Shown here piece by piece: positions 1-7,467 of a stretch of DNA of 7,467 bases. The stretch lies in NCBI GenBank assembly GCA_018333395.1, contig JAGXSQ010000010.1:1-7467 (forward strand). Direction: 5' to 3'. The translations under genes were made by a program, and so were the position numbers. Position 1 is the stretch's first letter; each line of letters opens with the position of its first letter. Below the pieces are notes generated by a model that saw only the letters and a program-made list of their open reading frames with translations, did no database searches and was not told the origin of the DNA. The DNA comes from Dethiobacter sp. Lineage in GTDB: Bacteria; Bacillota_D; Dethiobacteria; Dethiobacterales; Dethiobacteraceae.

Positions 1-1
1 A

Positions 2-256
2 CTGGCCAAGTACGGTATGCTTTGCAGCATGAGCCGCAAGGGCAACTGCTACGACAACGCCGCTGCAGAGACCTTTTTCAGCACGATCAAAAACGAGTTG
101 ATCCATTTGCGAAAGTTCAGGACCAGGGAAGAGGCCCGGAGAGCTATTTTTGAGTATATAGAGATATTTTACAACCGCAAGCGTCGGCACCAAGGCCTAA
201 ACTATATGACTCCGGCATCTTTCCTCTGGGAATACAATAATTGTAAAGCAGCATAA
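2..256 (+). CDS. IS3-family transposase OrfB, C-terminal part (DDE integrase core)
   Basis: This is the C-terminal 84 codons of an rve-type DDE transposase, which cuts and joins IS ends during copy-out/paste-in transposition. The frame is open from base 2, so the Met at 17 is internal and the gene continues off the left edge. The hallmark SMSRKGNCYDNAAAETFF lies at about 29-79. Its glutamate, codon 68-70, should be the third catalytic acidic residue of the DDE triad; both aspartates lie off-window. The closing YNRKRRHQGLNYMTPASF is the usual end of the IS3 OrfB family. The reading frame has no break in the visible part, so nothing here shows the transposase to be dead. It ends 22 bp before the stop of the convergent helicase gene. 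Confidence 0.93.
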   Translation: MAKYGMLCSMSRKGNCYDNAAAETFFSTIKNELIHLRKFRTREEARRAIFEYIEIFYNRKRRHQGLNYMTPASFLWEYNNCKAA

Positions 257-277
257 ATACTGGCTGGTCACAAAATT

Positions 278-3200
278 TCAAGCAATCCTATGAAAAGGCG
301 AGCGAATCACACTCAGTTGTGTCCGGCAAAGCGGGAAAGCCTCAAATGGAATCAGAAGAATCTGTTCAATGGAACCGCATCCATAAGCTACATATCCTTT
401 GCCAGCCCCTTCCAGCATTGCTTTATGATGCGGACTAAACCCGAACCAATATTTAGCGCCGGCACTGCTGTTAAGCTCCTTAGCTACCAAGCATACCACT
501 GCCAGTGAGCCATCCGGCGACATATATAAAGTACGTGAAGACTTGATAAGCGGTTTCCCTAAAACAGTTTCTATCCGCTTGGCACAGGCATTGTTGAAAC
601 TAAGTGGTGTTGTCTTCGTTTTTTCACCAGTTTTGGGATCAACCCCAGGCAAATGTTCGTTGGGTTGCTCGGCATTGCGCATTTGGCCATTATCTAAATC
701 CAATACCCCGTTCAAACTGCTGTCGCCTACAAAATCAAACCCATCGTCCGCTATGCTATCAGAATCCTTAGAATTATTGTCCAGCTCGTCTGTAGAAACG
801 GGTGCGGATTCTTTCTGTTCTTGGCCCTTTTCGCCAACCGGCCGGATGCCGAGCTCCTCGCAAGCCTCGACGATCTGGCTTACTGCGACACCCCGGTCTG
901 CGTAGAACTCCGATTCTCGAATCCGCACGAATCTCCAGCCGGCACGCTCAAGCTGCCGTTGTCTGGCCATGTCCCGTTCGTATCTATCCGGCCCGTGCCA
1001 GTTGTCGCCGTCGCATTCCACCGCCAGTCGGTTATTCAGCCCTTCGACCACCAGGTCGATGCGATAGCCGGCAACTTTATATTGCGAGCGAAGCCGATAC
1101 CTTTTCCTTAGAAGCTCCAAGGCCACATCTACCTCAAACCAGCTTTCATAAGGGGAAGGCTGTCCGCCAGGCTGCCGGGACGGGCGCTTTGCTTCACGCT
1201 CTAAGCTGTCTAACTCCTCGTAAAATTCTTCATTACCACGACTATAAAAATAGCTAACAAGCCGCCATCTCAAATCTTCCCGGCTGAGATCGTGTTGCTC
1301 CACACTGTGAAAAAGCCATACCTGGTCACGCGCCCGGCTCATGGCCACGTTGAAGCGCCGCTGTTCAGGAAGTCTCGTTAGTGCCCTGTAGTTATAGTCA
1401 GGCGCAACTACAAGTGATAAGAAAATCACATCTCTTTGGTCTCCCTGAAATGTGGCTGGAACACCACAACGGATTTTCCTTTTTTCGCGCACCTCAGGCT
1501 CTAGCACTTCCGCTAGTTTTTTTTCGATAAGCTCTGCTTGAGCCCGGCCTTGAAGGACGATGACGCCAATTGTCTTGTCTTTGTAAGCCGCATCATTTAG
1601 ACATGTTTGGATTTTTTCGACGATTGCTTCCGCCTCAGCGCGATTAATAATCCGCTGCTCCTTGCCTTCGCAGGCCCCTTTATCCACGAAGACAGGACAC
1701 AGCGGTGGGAGTCTGTCGAGAGGCGGCTGTCGCAGGGGAATCAGAGGTGCATCCGTGTAACACAAATCGTTGCTAAAGCGAATGATCTCAGGAACGCAGC
1801 GGAAGTGCTCGCGAAGCGAAATCAGATTTCCAAAAGCTCGCTCTGCATGGTCAAAAAGGCTTGTGTCAGGCCGAAATTCGTCGCGGAATCGAAACTGGCG
1901 AAGGTGGTCGCGAGCCAAGCGTGCGATGTTATCTTCAAGAACACCAACCGCTTCAGGGCTGTTTTGCTTATCATCCCCAACAACTATGATGCGCTTCGCC
2001 AGCAGCAGGAGCGCCAGCGCATCGATACCAGCCTGAGACGCCTCATCAACAATCACTGTGTCAAAAAGCCCAGGGGTAGGGTCTGTTGTTTCCCAAACCT
2101 TGTGCAGCGGCATAATCCATGCCGGTATCTTTGGAATGCATTCCATCAAGTACTGGCGGGCAGTCCTCCGGTGGCGATTGGCATTCCTGCCTGTCCCTTT
2201 GCCTATGCGGGCAACTACCCTTGTCCAGGCAATTAAATTTTGTTCCGTCCGATCATCCAGCCGCGAGAAAAACGCTTGCCAGGCTTTGCTGCCTGTTAAT
2301 TCTTGCAGCTTTTTCTCATATCTATCTTGCAGCCGGCGCCTTTCCTCGATTAACTGCTGATAGGCAGCAGTATCAGTAACCTGGCTGAGCCAGGTCTTAG
2401 CAGCAGCCCAAGCCCATGCTTCTTCCAGCCGTAACAGGCGAGCCTTCCATTCAGGATTACCCTGACTTATTGTCAAAAAGGATTTAAAGCCCGGACATGC
2501 CTGCCCTAGTTTAGCTACAAGTTCTTTATAGCGGTTAAGGCGAATAAACTCTTTTTTAAGATCCTCTCTCGTTTTCCATACCGTTTTATACAATTCACCA
2601 TCCTGCGTTTCAATGGCAATAACCATCTGTTGCAGGCAAGGATGAGATTTACCGTAAGCGATATGCTGACGCAGCAAATCCTGCCAAATTTTAAAAGGCC
2701 CACGGGCCTGCTCTGCGGATCGGCGGGCTTTTTCAGCCTTAATCAGAGCAAGCCATCTTGCACGCTCATAGCCCTGGGTGAATTTCAGTCTTTCGTTGAT
2801 CGGCACTGCGGCTAAGGACTCTGTTGCTCGACCATTAAATAATTCTAACAAGCTGTTTAGCTCTTGCATAAGATCTTCAGCTAGCGAAGATGCCTGCATG
2901 GGATCAGAATTAATCGAAGCTATTGGAACGGGCCATATTTGTGAAAATTTTTCAATGCCTACTATTATTTCAAGGAAGGCGACTAACCTTTCAAGATGTT
3001 GCTGCTCCCGAGGCGCCTGCCCATCAACCCGGCATCCTTTCTCAATGTAACTGGTCTCACGCATAACACGAGGAGAAATAAAGCCAATGCCTCTCCAACC
3101 ACCATTTTGAAAGTAAGTTAAGCGCTTGCGTGCATCAGCTAACAGTTCATCGTACTGCTTACTTTGAACGTCAGAAGAGATATCCATGTGCGTTTTACCT

Positions 3201-5302
3201 AATTGGCCACGTGCCTCTTTCAGTGGGTTCAGCACTACACTTACGTCTTGGCAGAGCCGAATCCATTTCGATTGATGCCCAACCAGTAAATCCATAAGAA
3301 CTTCATCCGTCAGCTCCTGAAGAACACGCATTGCCCGGGTAGCATGTTCATCAAGATTGTTTAAGAATGTTTCACAATTATCCAAGGCAGCATCAGGATA
3401 AGGATGCAAGATATGCAGCTGTTCCTGCTGCAATCCTTTGCAGGCATTTTCAACCGCCTGTTCCATAGTTTTCAGTTTTTCTGTTGCCTCTGCAAATTCC
3501 TTTGGATCTGTTAGCGGGTCATTGCCAAAACCGATATCCAGGTGCAACTCTTGCCACCGTTCTTGTGTCAACTCGCTATGTACATCTGCTATCAGATCGC
3601 TATCTGCAGACTGCAAAGGACAGTCTTGCTGGTTGACAGAAATCTCGGTGAACCAACCATATGTTTCTTCTTTTTCATTAATCTTTCTAGCTATCTGCGC
3701 AGTAGTTCCCTGATAGTCTCCAGAAAGATAGTGAAAATGGGTTTCAGCCTCGCGGGATGCGCGCAAGTTACGTTCAACTCGTGCAATACTGTCTTCTATC
3801 TGGTGTATCTCCATTTCTAGCTTGGTAATCTCTTCCTGTTCACTCTTTTCTCCTCTCCATTTATGTTTTCGCCCCAGAATTCCGCTGACGCTATTTTCAA
3901 GTAGCTTTTGGTCATCCCGTGTCGAGCCCAAAGCAGTAACGCAAAGGTTAGGGATATCCCCTGTCAGAAAGTTCTTCTGCAGAACAGTCAAAGCTTTTGG
4001 AGCATGCGCCGTGATCAAGACCCTTTCACCGATGGCAAGAAGATGGGAGATCAAGTTAGCAATGGTATGACTTTTCCCTGTTCCCGGCGGACCTTTAACA
4101 AGGACAAAGGGTTGCATTCGCAATCGATCGATAATCATTCGCTGCTCGTCATTGGTTGGGAGAGGGAAATAGAGACGGGGATCTCCCAAATCAAAATTAC
4201 CGTGAGAACTGTCGATACTGCCGCCGACAGAAGCCCCGGATGGTGGTTCGCCTTCCCGCAAGAAGCGCTCCCAGGGCGATGTTGTGCACATAGCAGAATC
4301 ACTTTCAGCGATTTCTAGAAAACGGTTAATTAATTCTCCATACGCGGTGGGGTGCCGCTCGCGCAAGATAAGAGCAGGCGCATAGACTACCCGAAATGTT
4401 TCATCGCTTCGTTCGCGCGGCTGCCAGCCGTTCATGTCCACTTCACTATTAGAGCTTGCACAATTAGCGATTATACTCAAGATCTCGCCGATCTTTATTC
4501 TGTCCCAAGCTTGAATGTCAAGTTCCTGAAGGAGATCATCGAGTTCCGCTCCATCCAAGCGAGGCTGGTTCTGGAGTTCCAACATGTCCAGTTCGATCCG
4601 AAAACGTTCGAAGGAGGCAGCAGGATTAACAGTAATAATACCTCGAGCCATATCAAAACTAATCTCGGCTGGGGCAGTGAGCAAATGACGTTTAATGGTT
4701 GCACCGGTCGAATCTCGCAATTGAAGAAGGCCAACTCCCATAATTAGCTCATAGCGTTCCTCAGCTTCCTCCAGACGATGACGCATGAAATCTACTTCTT
4801 CATAGACCTGTTGAAGATCCCGCCAGTGATGCATTTTTTGTGCCCAAGGTTCCCACTGATTCACAACGTACTCAAGCCAGGCATCTTGTACTTCAGGATG
4901 TTCTTCTAGGCGCCGCACTTGCGGTATCTTTTTTATCAGCTCGCAGCCATCGGGACCAGTTACCTTCATTTCTGAGAGGATGGTAATCTCTGTGAGAAGC
5001 TCAGGTTCTCGTTCAGTTAACTCTATATCCTGATGACGAACCCATTCTCTAAGAATTTGTGGGATAGTTGGCCGGGGCGGCATGCGTTTCTTGCGAACAT
5101 CCAACCAGAGATCAGATATATCGCCAGGGTTTTCAGCAAAAAAAGCAGAACAACATTCAGCTTGACTCCTTGGGGAATTACCCAACCACAAAATTTTGTC
5201 GTCAGCCGTGTAGGAAGTAATGCGCTTTCGTCGGATAGTGGCTGTATCTTTTAAAAATCGCAGAAGTGCTGCCGATTTTTCTGCTACTTCGGGCAATTTC
5301 AT
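278..5302 (-). CDS. Giant SF1 (Upf1/DNA2-like) helicase with DUF559/Vsr-like nuclease domain, probably anti-phage defence
   Basis: This 1674-residue protein combines an ATP-driven helicase with a nuclease. Residues 1-380 form an N-terminal region I do not recognise. The helicase follows: Q-motif-like Gln387, Walker A GPPGTGKS at 404-411, a coiled coil from about 488 to 520 inside a very long helical insertion, motif II DEAS at 1086-1089, GDDKQ at 1109-1113, LREHFRC at 1163-1169, TFQGDQRDVIFLS at 1284-1296 and NVAMSRAR at 1318-1325. The GPPGTGKS, DEASQ and AMSRAR forms point to the SF1B branch, which moves 5' to 3'. A PD-(D/E)XK nuclease fold spans about 1385-1475, with Glu1390, Asp1416 and ECD at 1429-1431 as likely catalytic residues. 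An acidic linker (1488-1565) leads to a small unknown domain containing YWFGFSPHH from 1618. The last 18 or so residues look IS-encoded. The start has a good Shine-Dalgarno site, 21 bp after the MNT gene. The domain order recalls single-gene helicase-Vsr defence proteins such as Hhe, but I see no DUF4011. The defence role is inferred. Confidence 0.9.
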   Translation of the reverse strand: MKLPEVAEKSAALLRFLKDTATIRRKRITSYTADDKILWLGNSPRSQAECCSAFFAENPGDISDLWLDVRKKRMPPRPTIPQILREWVRHQDIELTEREPELLTEITILSEMKVTGPDGCELIKKIPQVRRLEEHPEVQDAWLEYVVNQWEPWAQKMHHWRDLQQVYEEVDFMRHRLEEAEERYELIMGVGLLQLRDSTGATIKRHLLTAPAEISFDMARGIITVNPAASFERFRIELDMLELQNQPRLDGAELDDLLQELDIQAWDRIKIGEILSIIANCASSNSEVDMNGWQPRERSDETFRVVYAPALILRERHPTAYGELINRFLEIAESDSAMCTTSPWERFLREGEPPSGASVGGSIDSSHGNFDLGDPRLYFPLPTNDEQRMIIDRLRMQPFVLVKGPPGTGKSHTIANLISHLLAIGERVLITAHAPKALTVLQKNFLTGDIPNLCVTALGSTRDDQKLLENSVSGILGRKHKWRGEKSEQEEITKLEMEIHQIEDSIARVERNLRASREAETHFHYLSGDYQGTTAQIARKINEKEETYGWFTEISVNQQDCPLQSADSDLIADVHSELTQERWQELHLDIGFGNDPLTDPKEFAEATEKLKTMEQAVENACKGLQQEQLHILHPYPDAALDNCETFLNNLDEHATRAMRVLQELTDEVLMDLLVGHQSKWIRLCQDVSVVLNPLKEARGQLGKTHMDISSDVQSKQYDELLADARKRLTYFQNGGWRGIGFISPRVMRETSYIEKGCRVDGQAPREQQHLERLVAFLEIIVGIEKFSQIWPVPIASINSDPMQASSLAEDLMQELNSLLELFNGRATESLAAVPINERLKFTQGYERARWLALIKAEKARRSAEQARGPFKIWQDLLRQHIAYGKSHPCLQQMVIAIETQDGELYKTVWKTREDLKKEFIRLNRYKELVAKLGQACPGFKSFLTISQGNPEWKARLLRLEEAWAWAAAKTWLSQVTDTAAYQQLIEERRRLQDRYEKKLQELTGSKAWQAFFSRLDDRTEQNLIAWTRVVARIGKGTGRNANRHRRTARQYLMECIPKIPAWIMPLHKVWETTDPTPGLFDTVIVDEASQAGIDALALLLLAKRIIVVGDDKQNSPEAVGVLEDNIARLARDHLRQFRFRDEFRPDTSLFDHAERAFGNLISLREHFRCVPEIIRFSNDLCYTDAPLIPLRQPPLDRLPPLCPVFVDKGACEGKEQRIINRAEAEAIVEKIQTCLNDAAYKDKTIGVIVLQGRAQAELIEKKLAEVLEPEVREKRKIRCGVPATFQGDQRDVIFLSLVVAPDYNYRALTRLPEQRRFNVAMSRARDQVWLFHSVEQHDLSREDLRWRLVSYFYSRGNEEFYEELDSLEREAKRPSRQPGGQPSPYESWFEVDVALELLRKRYRLRSQYKVAGYRIDLVVEGLNNRLAVECDGDNWHGPDRYERDMARQRQLERAGWRFVRIRESEFYADRGVAVSQIVEACEELGIRPVGEKGQEQKESAPVSTDELDNNSKDSDSIADDGFDFVGDSSLNGVLDLDNGQMRNAEQPNEHLPGVDPKTGEKTKTTPLSFNNACAKRIETVLGKPLIKSSRTLYMSPDGSLAVVCLVAKELNSSAGAKYWFGFSPHHKAMLEGAGKGYVAYGCGSIEQILLIPFEAFPLCRTQLSVIRSPFHRIA
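317..344 (+). repeat. Candidate right terminal inverted repeat of the IS3-family element
   Basis: Downstream of the transposase stop there is TGTGTCC, then about eight bases, then GGG, then about seven bases and a terminal CA. This matches the general layout of IS3-family right ends, whose complement begins TG, then ACCC, then GGACA. It lies about 60-90 bp past the stop codon, somewhat farther than in many IS3 elements. The other end is not visible, so the repeat is proposed from pattern alone. Confidence 0.4.
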
Positions 5303-5306
5303 AGTA

Positions 5307-5314
5307 CACCGCCT
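5307..5314 (-). promoter_or_regulatory. Ribosome binding site of the helicase-nuclease gene
   Basis: AGGCGGTG on the minus strand differs from the AGGAGGTG consensus at one base. It lies about six bases before the ATG at 5302, in the 21-bp gap after the MNT stop. It fixes the start codon and supports translation from a shared mRNA. Confidence 0.7.
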
Positions 5315-5323
5315 TTTTTTGGT

Positions 5324-5644
5324 TTAGCAAACCTCTATCCCGGTCTCAACGATTTCCCGTACAAACGGGTCATCTAAGACAAAATCTTCCGGCCTAAAAG
5401 GCATCGGCTCTATTCTTAGATCGATACCCCTTCTTTTCTGCAGCAACCAAAATTGGTCTTCTATTCTGTCACCTGTAAAGTCTGGAGAGATCACCGCTAC
5501 GTCAATATCACTGTCAATGACATGGGCGCCTCTTGAGTGTGAGCCATAGAGAATAACTTTAGAAACCTGCTTTTCTTTGCCTATAACTTCAGCAAATCTA
5601 AGGACGATATCGATGATCTTTTGCTGAGCATGTTTTTGAGCCAT
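5324..5644 (-). CDS. Minimal nucleotidyltransferase domain protein (MNT/MntA-like)
   Basis: This 106-residue single-domain protein belongs to the DNA polymerase beta-like minimal nucleotidyltransferases. The active-site signature GSx10DxD is complete: Gly34-Ser35, then ten residues, then Asp46 and Asp48. Asp75 in IDLRIEP is the likely third metal-binding acid. In HEPN-MNT toxin-antitoxin pairs such proteins attach AMP to the HEPN RNase and silence it; other family members have unknown targets. No HEPN gene is visible on either side. Instead, the gene ends 21 bp before the giant helicase-nuclease gene, so the two are very probably co-transcribed. The start follows AGAGGGT at a suitable distance. 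The length is normal for the family and the frame is intact. It could be an antitoxin or regulator of the helicase-nuclease, or an unrelated orphan. The fold assignment is firm; the target is not known. Confidence 0.88.
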   Translation of the reverse strand: MAQKHAQQKIIDIVLRFAEVIGKEKQVSKVILYGSHSRGAHVIDSDIDVAVISPDFTGDRIEDQFWLLQKRRGIDLRIEPMPFRPEDFVLDDPFVREIVETGIEVC

Positions 5645-5650
5645 ATTCTT

Positions 5651-5657
5651 ACCCTCT
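5651..5657 (-). promoter_or_regulatory. Ribosome binding site of the MNT gene
   Basis: AGAGGGT on the minus strand lies six bases before the ATG at 5644 and follows an A/T-rich run (5658-5672). It supports the chosen start. No convincing -35/-10 pair was found in the 72-bp gap before the gene. Confidence 0.6.
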
Positions 5658-5716
5658 TAATTTTTTTAATGTACCTTCAGCACTCCTTATTGCATTTGCA
5701 GAACCGATGAGAGAGC

Positions 5717-6511
<795 letters not shown>

Positions 6512-7467
6512 TTACACATTAAAATCCCCGAAATTTTGTGACTTGGCAACTGAGGCATTATACATCTCCAATACCACTAGTGCCGCACCGCCAAAGACAG
6601 CAGCCTTGTTGCCTTGTGAGCCGCACTTAAACCAGGGAAGCCGCCAGTCCAACCATCGGGCAAATTCCAGAGGAACTAGCACAAATATATAGGGTTTAAC
6701 GGTAAAAAGATGCGAAATACTGGTAAGGTGCCCGTCCTGCATTACTTTAAGCGAGGGGTAATCGGCCGTGGTAAACATGATGCCTGTATCTTCGTTTTCA
6801 AAGGTTGCGGAGAGATAAAGATTATGCGGCCGGCCGGTGCGAAATCCTTCTATATAGATCATATCTGTCTTCTCGTGATATTTAGGGGAGCGGTTTCCCC
6901 ATTTAAGAAGAGCGACAAGGTCAGCATCGTATTGGGGCGAACGTCCCCGCTTTTTTTCTGCCCAATCGTATACTGTTACAGTCGGCATCGAACTCCTGAA
7001 GCTGGCATGACCAATATAGTCGTTTATCCACCGGCCTATCATCCCAGCACTTTTTGCTTTTTTAACCCGTTTTCTGGCTAGGAGAAGGATTTTCTCCCAG
7101 CCCATCTTGGTGCCAAACCTTTCAATAGCTGTATCTAGCCAGGCACTCACTTCTGCTTTCGCCGTTTCCGTACCCTTGGTGTCCTCTTCGACTTTACGGC
7201 GAATTGACTCTGCCTGCGCAATCATGGTAAACGCTCCGCTAAAAGTGCCTGGGAACCAAGCAAGAGCGTCACGCCCCTTATAAATGCGTTGAACAATGGC
7301 CTCCAGCTCTTCTCTGGACACCTTTTCGGAGAGAGATTGGAAAGCAAGCTGCTCGCGGCTATCACCCAAAAGGACAGCCGTCCCCGGCCCATGCCTGCCT
7401 AATCGTCCAAGCCGCTGTAAAAACGAGGCAGCATCGCCGGCCTCAAACAAGAGGAAGTCGGATTTAA
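6512..7467 (-). CDS. cas3: CRISPR-associated Cas3 helicase, type I-D-like, C-terminal part (5' end outside window)
   Basis: The frame is open to the right edge, so only the last 318 residues or so are present; a TTG at 7450 is internal, not a start. The visible protein begins KSDFLLFEAGDAASF and continues directly into QRLGRLGRHG (motif VI coded at 7394-7417), whose arginines contact ATP in SF2 helicases. This wording resembles the stand-alone Cas3 helicase of type I-D CRISPR systems, which unwinds target DNA after Cascade recruitment; in that subtype the HD nuclease is carried by Cas10d instead. About 300 residues follow motif VI, a reasonable length for the family's accessory C-terminal region. 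The Walker A and DEAD-box motifs should lie beyond 7467. No cas10d, csc1 or csc2 lies downstream, so any partner genes must be off the right edge. The subtype is recognised from memory of the motif context; another Cas3-like SF2 helicase is possible. Confidence 0.72.
   Translation of the reverse strand, partial: KSDFLLFEAGDAASFLQRLGRLGRHGPGTAVLLGDSREQLAFQSLSEKVSREELEAIVQRIYKGRDALAWFPGTFSGAFTMIAQAESIRRKVEEDTKGTETAKAEVSAWLDTAIERFGTKMGWEKILLLARKRVKKAKSAGMIGRWINDYIGHASFRSSMPTVTVYDWAEKKRGRSPQYDADLVALLKWGNRSPKYHEKTDMIYIEGFRTGRPHNLYLSATFENEDTGIMFTTADYPSLKVMQDGHLTSISHLFTVKPYIFVLVPLEFARWLDWRLPWFKCGSQGNKAAVFGGAALVVLEMYNASVAKSQNFGDFNV

Larger units (their letters stand above)
1..344 (+). mobile_element. 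3' end of an IS3-family insertion sequence (left part outside window)
   Basis: The window opens inside an IS3-type transposase gene, and the element should end shortly after that gene. The most likely right boundary is near 344, where a sequence with the layout of an IS3-family right inverted repeat ends in CA. The boundary is inferred: the left end of the element is outside the window, so neither the matching inverted repeat nor a target duplication can be checked. If the repeat is not real, the element could end anywhere between 257 and about 344. The element overlaps the 3' end of the large minus-strand helicase gene, which suggests it inserted into that gene. Confidence 0.6.

Noticed and set aside
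1607..2236. A 209-codon open frame on the plus strand, and many shorter plus-strand frames across 290-5250.
   Set aside because: All lie antisense to the helicase-nuclease frame, whose motifs are unmistakable. They show no recognisable protein features of their own.
278..5302. Assignment of the helicase-nuclease as a standard Hhe (DUF4011-helicase-Vsr) protein.
   Set aside because: The helicase-nuclease order is similar, but I could not recognise DUF4011 in the N-terminus, and there is an extra C-terminal domain and an MNT neighbour.
5645..5716. A short open frame on the minus strand (about 25 codons ending at 5649) that could be a gene remnant, for instance of a lost HEPN.
   Set aside because: It is too short to exceed chance, has no start with a ribosome binding site and no HEPN-like motif.
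7448..7450. TTG as a start codon for the cas3 gene.
   Set aside because: The frame stays open to the window edge and the residues before it (KSDFL) continue the helicase sequence leading into motif VI, so the gene is simply cut by the window.

Overview
The window looks like the edge of a bacterial defence island. Four genes run on the minus strand, and the tail of an insertion sequence approaches them from the left. The IS3-type transposase, the strong Shine-Dalgarno sequences, the moderate GC content and a type I-D-like Cas3 together suggest an anaerobic Firmicute of the Clostridia kind. That taxonomic guess is weak and rests on gene style alone.

Layout, left to right. Positions 1 to about 344 hold the 3' end of an IS3-family element: the last 84 codons of an OrfB/DDE transposase, then a possible right inverted repeat. 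It converges on a 1674-residue minus-strand gene (278-5302), an Upf1/DNA2-like superfamily 1 helicase with a DUF559/Vsr-like PD-(D/E)XK nuclease domain and a further C-terminal domain. The last 18 or so residues of this protein appear to be encoded by the IS end. A 106-residue minimal nucleotidyltransferase (MNT, 5324-5644) lies 21 bp upstream in the same direction. Next comes a lipoprotein with a second, C-terminal membrane anchor (5717-6442). Last is the C-terminal part of a CRISPR-associated Cas3 helicase resembling type I-D (6512 to the right edge, where it continues).

How the genes may work together. The MNT gene and the giant helicase-nuclease are so tightly spaced that they are very probably one operon. 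No HEPN toxin, the usual MNT partner, is present, so the MNT protein may act on or with the helicase-nuclease. That pair is the best candidate here for an under-described anti-phage system. Its position next to a CRISPR helicase and a transposon fits a defence-island setting. The lipoprotein has no obvious link to defence. Gaps of about 70 bp on either side of it would permit either read-through from cas3 or a separate transcript. No CRISPR array, tRNA, rRNA or convincing terminator was seen, and no gene-free stretch exceeds 100 bp.
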